Source: Paenibacillus sp. OV219
Lineage (GTDB): Bacteria > Bacillota > Bacilli > Paenibacillales > Paenibacillaceae
DNA length: 64,000 nucleotides
Assembly: GCF_900110075.1 (NCBI RefSeq)
Contig: NZ_FOCJ01000002.1
Location: 62,001 to 126,000 of the forward strand
Reading direction: 5' to 3'
In this document: one piece after another, positions 61,210 to 64,000 of the stretch
Layout of the letters: every line of letters starts with the position of its first letter
Numbering within the stretch: position 1 is the first letter of the stretch
Program-made: the position numbers and the translations under genes
The notes under the pieces: model-generated
What the model was told of the DNA's origin: nothing
Seen by the model: the letters and a program-made list of their open reading frames with translations, nothing else
Database searches by the model: none

Positions 61210-61287
61210 TAGGTGGATTGGTGGGAAAGCGAGTAGACCAGCTACATCGGAGGACTGCAGTTTGGCGGAGAACCGCCGCAATAAGCC

Positions 61288-61315
61288 AAAGAAGATCCCT
61301 GAGGGATCTTCTTTT
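61288..61315. terminator. Bidirectional terminator, NUDIX / Na-Pi gene
   Basis: 12-bp stem AAAGAAGATCCC/GGGATCTTCTTT with a TGA loop and T- or A-rich ends on each side. Confidence 0.88.
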
Positions 61316-61322
61316 CAGCAGC

Positions 61323-62309
61323 TCAAGCTGAAGTTAGCTTCCGCAACCTTGGAAGATAACAGAGAGGCAGCGCCAGCAGAGAGCTGAGTACGTTGAACAG
61401 CGTCTGCGCGTGGGCGATTTGCCCTGCTGGCGATGGTGTGAGCCAAGCCGCCGCCGCGCCGAGCTCGGCAGCGAAAGGCGCGAACAGCGCGGCGCCGCCG
61501 ACGTTGAGCAGCACATGCGACAGCGCCACGAACCGCCCGGCGCGTGTACCGCCGAGCGCTGCGATGACTGCGGTCACGCAGGTGCCGACGTTCGCGCCGA
61601 GTACGATGGCGATGCCGATCGGAAGCGGCATCGCGCCAGACTGGGCGAGACCCATGACGATGCCGATGACGGCGGCACTGCTGTGCACCATGGCGGTCAG
61701 TACGATCCCCGCCGCCATCCCCCACAGCACGCTAACCTCGGCTCGCGCGAGGAACTCGTGGAAGAACTTCGTCGACTGCACGGCAGGCGCGACGGATTGC
61801 ATAAGCCCAATGCCGATGAGCAGCAAGGCGAAGCCGCCGAGGACGACGCTTAAGCTGCGCAGAGGCATCACAAAGCGGCGTAGCCCCTTCCTGCCTCTGC
61901 CAAGCCAAGGTCCAAGTCCAAGCTCGCCGAAGATGACGGTCGCGAGCCATAGTCCAAGCGCTAGCAGAAGCAGAGGCCAGCCAAGACGGTTCAAGTTCAT
62001 CCCGATGAGCTCGGTCGTTAAGCAAGTGCCGATATTGGTGCCAAGAATGAGGCCAAGCGTACGCGGGAAAGTAAGCAGGCCAGCGTTGACGAGCCCAATT
62101 GCGATAACGGTAACGGCTGTGCTGCTCTGCAGTACAGCCGTTGTTGCTGTCCCGACGAGCAAGCCCCGCAGCGGCGTGGAAGTAAACTTTTGCAGCACAA
62201 ATTGCAGTCGATTGCCCACGGATCGCTGAAGCGCAAGCTCCATTGCTCGCATGCCGAGCAAGAAGAGAATAAAGCCGAGTGTCATCGGAATGATGATTGT
62301 ATTGAGCAT
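61323..62309 (-). CDS. Na/Pi-cotransporter family protein (PhoU-less, short)
   Basis: 328-residue membrane protein with eight or nine hydrophobic helices. Two inverted repeats carry the family motif: TTAVLQSSTAVTVIAIGLVNAG ... GLILGTNIGTC and LTAMVHSSAAVIGIVMGLAQSG ... GIAIVLGANVGTC. In the second repeat the usual QSS is HSS. There is no C-terminal PhoU domain. ATG 62309 is 9 nt after AAAGGAG on the minus strand; upstream in-frame starts at 62318 and 62360 are less well placed. Phosphate or another anion may be exported or imported; direction cannot be told. Confidence 0.88.
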   Translation of the reverse strand: MLNTIIIPMTLGFILFLLGMRAMELALQRSVGNRLQFVLQKFTSTPLRGLLVGTATTAVLQSSTAVTVIAIGLVNAGLLTFPRTLGLILGTNIGTCLTTELIGMNLNRLGWPLLLLALGLWLATVIFGELGLGPWLGRGRKGLRRFVMPLRSLSVVLGGFALLLIGIGLMQSVAPAVQSTKFFHEFLARAEVSVLWGMAAGIVLTAMVHSSAAVIGIVMGLAQSGAMPLPIGIAIVLGANVGTCVTAVIAALGGTRAGRFVALSHVLLNVGGAALFAPFAAELGAAAAWLTPSPAGQIAHAQTLFNVLSSLLALPLCYLPRLRKLTSA

Positions 62310-62423
62310 TGCACTCATTCTCCTTTCGTACCACATATCAAAGGTTGAATATAAATACATATGCTAGGTGCAGGACGAGCATGACAAGCATCATCAAGCT
62401 AGATGCAAGAGGAAAAGGTGGAG

Positions 62424-63845
62424 ATGGAATTGGAACGGGCAAAAGCGATTTTACAGCGTGATCGCAAAAAAAGATTGGAAGCCGGGCACCCATGGGTGTT
62501 CGCAAGCGAGATCAATCGGGTGGACGGCGAAGCAGCTCCGGGTGATTTGGTTGACCTCGTGACACATCAAGGACGCTATCTGGCGACGGGATACTGGAAC
62601 CCAAGCTCACAAATTACGGTACGCGTTGTCTCCTATAAACCAATTGAGTCGATGGACAAAGCGTTCTTCGTTGAACGATTCAGCCAGTGCTCGCAGCACC
62701 GCAGCCGTTTCGTACAAGGTAGTGATTGCCGTCTGGTGTACGGAGAAGCGGATTTCCTGCCGGGGCTCATTGTTGATCGCTTCGGCGGCGTACTCGTTGT
62801 CCAGCTGCTCACACTCGGGATGGATGCGCGCCGTGATGCTATCATAGCGGCACTTGTCCAAGTATTCGCGCCGCAAGGGATCTATGAGCGCAGCGACGTG
62901 TCGGTGCGAGAGCTGGAAGGGTTGGAGCAGCGGACAGGCGTTCTTTATGGCGATTGCCCGAGGATCGTAGAGATCTTCGAGAATGGATTGAAGATGGAAG
63001 TCGATATCGTGGAAGGGCAGAAGACAGGCTATTTCTTCGACCAGCGCGAGAACCGGGCTTCAATTGCACCTCTTATGCTCGGCTGGGGCTCTCGCAGCGG
63101 TATTAAGCTGGCTCCGGTGCCGACAGACGATGCCACAGAGGCAAAAGCGGCGCAGTCGGATGACACCGGCACAATCGCTACGTTAAACGAAGAGAAGCTC
63201 GTCCCCGTCAATGCGAATGGCAAGATCGTCACGTTCCCGTACTGGGACGGCGCAACGGTGCTGGAATGCTTCGCGCATACAGGCAGCTTCACTCTCCATG
63301 CGTGTAAGTATGGTGCGAAGAAGGTGACTTGCTTGGACGTATCTGAGCATGCCATCGAGACCGCTCGCCGTAACGTCATCCGCAATGGGTTCGAAGATCG
63401 GGTAGAGTTTGTCGTTGCGGATGCGTTCGAGTATCTTCGCAAACAAGTGAAGGGAATCGATGAACGCCATGATCGCGCGGCAGGTAAAGGCGATACCTCG
63501 AAGCCATTAAACGATGCAGGTCGAAAATGGGACGTTGTCATCCTGGACCCGCCGGCATTCACGAAGTCGAGAAGCGCGATTGAAGGCGCGGTCAGAGGCT
63601 ATAAAGATATTAATCTTCACGGGCTGAAGCTCGTTAATGAAGGTGGCTATCTCGTAACTGCGAGCTGCTCCTATCATATGCGTCCAGATTTATTCCTTGA
63701 GACGATCCAGGCCGCAGCGATTGACGCAGGCAAGACGCTCCGTCTCATCGAATGGCGCGCAGCCGGTAAGGATCACCCGCAAATCGTAGGCGTGAACGAG
63801 GGCCATTATTTGAAGTTTGGCATATTTGAAGTGCGCAGCCGCTAG
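62424..63845 (+). CDS. Class I rRNA methyltransferase, RlmI-like, with PUA domain and insert
   Basis: 473 residues. N-terminal PUA (ILQRDRKKRLEAGHPWVFASEI) and the EEHLD-type domain ending EGQKTGYFFDQRENRASIA. The Rossmann core has VLECFAHTGSFTLHACKYGAKKVTCLDVS, VIRNGFEDRVEFVVADAFEYL and the catalytic ILDPPAFTKSR, as in RlmI (23S rRNA m5C1962). A segment of about 60 residues after QRENRASIAPL has no counterpart in standard RlmI and includes a Thr/Ala/Asp-rich loop. ATG 62424 is taken; ATG 62403 and TTG 62430 (best spaced from AGGTGGAG) are alternatives. Confidence 0.85.
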   Translation: MELERAKAILQRDRKKRLEAGHPWVFASEINRVDGEAAPGDLVDLVTHQGRYLATGYWNPSSQITVRVVSYKPIESMDKAFFVERFSQCSQHRSRFVQGSDCRLVYGEADFLPGLIVDRFGGVLVVQLLTLGMDARRDAIIAALVQVFAPQGIYERSDVSVRELEGLEQRTGVLYGDCPRIVEIFENGLKMEVDIVEGQKTGYFFDQRENRASIAPLMLGWGSRSGIKLAPVPTDDATEAKAAQSDDTGTIATLNEEKLVPVNANGKIVTFPYWDGATVLECFAHTGSFTLHACKYGAKKVTCLDVSEHAIETARRNVIRNGFEDRVEFVVADAFEYLRKQVKGIDERHDRAAGKGDTSKPLNDAGRKWDVVILDPPAFTKSRSAIEGAVRGYKDINLHGLKLVNEGGYLVTASCSYHMRPDLFLETIQAAAIDAGKTLRLIEWRAAGKDHPQIVGVNEGHYLKFGIFEVRSR

Positions 63846-64000
63846 AAGGCGGAACGCATTGATAAAGGTGATGAAGGAGTGCGGGCTGGAAACAGCTGAT
63901 GCACTTCTTTTTTGTTTTGCTGATGGAAATCAACGATTTGAGCTATGTAAGAATAGGTAAATAGATCTTATTAAATAGGAAAATAATGTATAAATAATTC
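63846..64000. other. Intergenic end of window
   Basis: Contains the terminator at 63873-63912 and then an AT-rich stretch without a recognisable gene or promoter up to the window edge. Confidence 0.6.
63873..63912 (+). terminator. Terminator after the RlmI-like gene
   Basis: AGTGC and GGCTG pair with CAGCT and GCACT around GAAA, with GAAG/CTTC at the base, followed by TTTTTT. Confidence 0.8.

Noticed and set aside
61393-62229. 278-codon plus-strand frame inside the Na/Pi gene
   Set aside because: It is a Pro/Ser/Ala-rich mirror of the membrane protein's codons, with no ribosome site.

Overview
The window reads as a chromosomal segment of a spore-forming Firmicute of the Paenibacillaceae (Paenibacillus or Cohnella type). 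The evidence is sporulation genes (spoVAC-AD-AE, gpr, spoIIP), a Bacillus-type competence locus (comER, comEA, comEB, comEC), a class I heat-shock operon with CIRCE, a T-box on leuS, strong AGGAGG ribosome binding sites, YesM/YesN-type sensors beside CUT1 sugar permeases, and a secreted GH11 xylanase. No tRNA, rRNA, insertion sequence, prophage or CRISPR array was seen.

Positions 1-18000 form an accessory, mainly carbohydrate-related region. It holds the end of a sugar ABC permease pair, a YesM-type histidine kinase and YesN-type regulator, a divergent AraC regulator and TIM-barrel sugar isomerase, a xylanase followed by an SUMF1-domain lipoprotein, a nitroreductase behind a near-perfect Fur box, and a 1053-residue clan GH-A glycosidase divergent from a LacI regulator. 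A three-gene spoVA operon with a sigma-G-like promoter follows, then a nucleotidyltransferase-fold protein and an EEP-family phosphohydrolase.

Positions 18100-22700 hold a MoxR ATPase, a DUF58 protein and a transglutaminase-like membrane protein in one operon. Positions 22700-54600 follow the gene order of the Bacillus subtilis yqeG-dnaJ chromosome block: yqeG, yqeH, aroE, yhbY, nadD, yqeK, rsfS, (cvfB), methyltransferase, (T-box leuS), comER/comEA-comEB-comEC, holA, rpsT/gpr, spoIIP, yqxA, lepA, hemW, hrcA, grpE, dnaK, dnaJ. An unrecognised coiled-coil gene, a D-hydroxyacid dehydrogenase and an ECF sigma/anti-sigma pair sit between comEC and holA. A GNAT acetyltransferase sits between hemW and hrcA.

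Positions 54600-64000 contain two small proteins, a cupin/oxidoreductase pair, and the prmA, M50-protease, rsmE, mtaB, NUDIX run, then a Na/Pi cotransporter-like protein and an RlmI-type methyltransferase.

The most unusual signals are non-coding. They are a large nested inverted-repeat structure plus terminator/anti-terminator-like repeats ahead of hemW, helically phased AT repeats and an inverted repeat on the ECF promoter, a degenerate 9-bp repeat array in the 3' UTR of the gene convergent with comEC, an 85-nt rod-like hairpin between comEB and comEC, and a sigma-G promoter placement that argues for an ATC start codon in spoVAC. All function assignments rest on motif recognition by eye. No database search or folding program was run.
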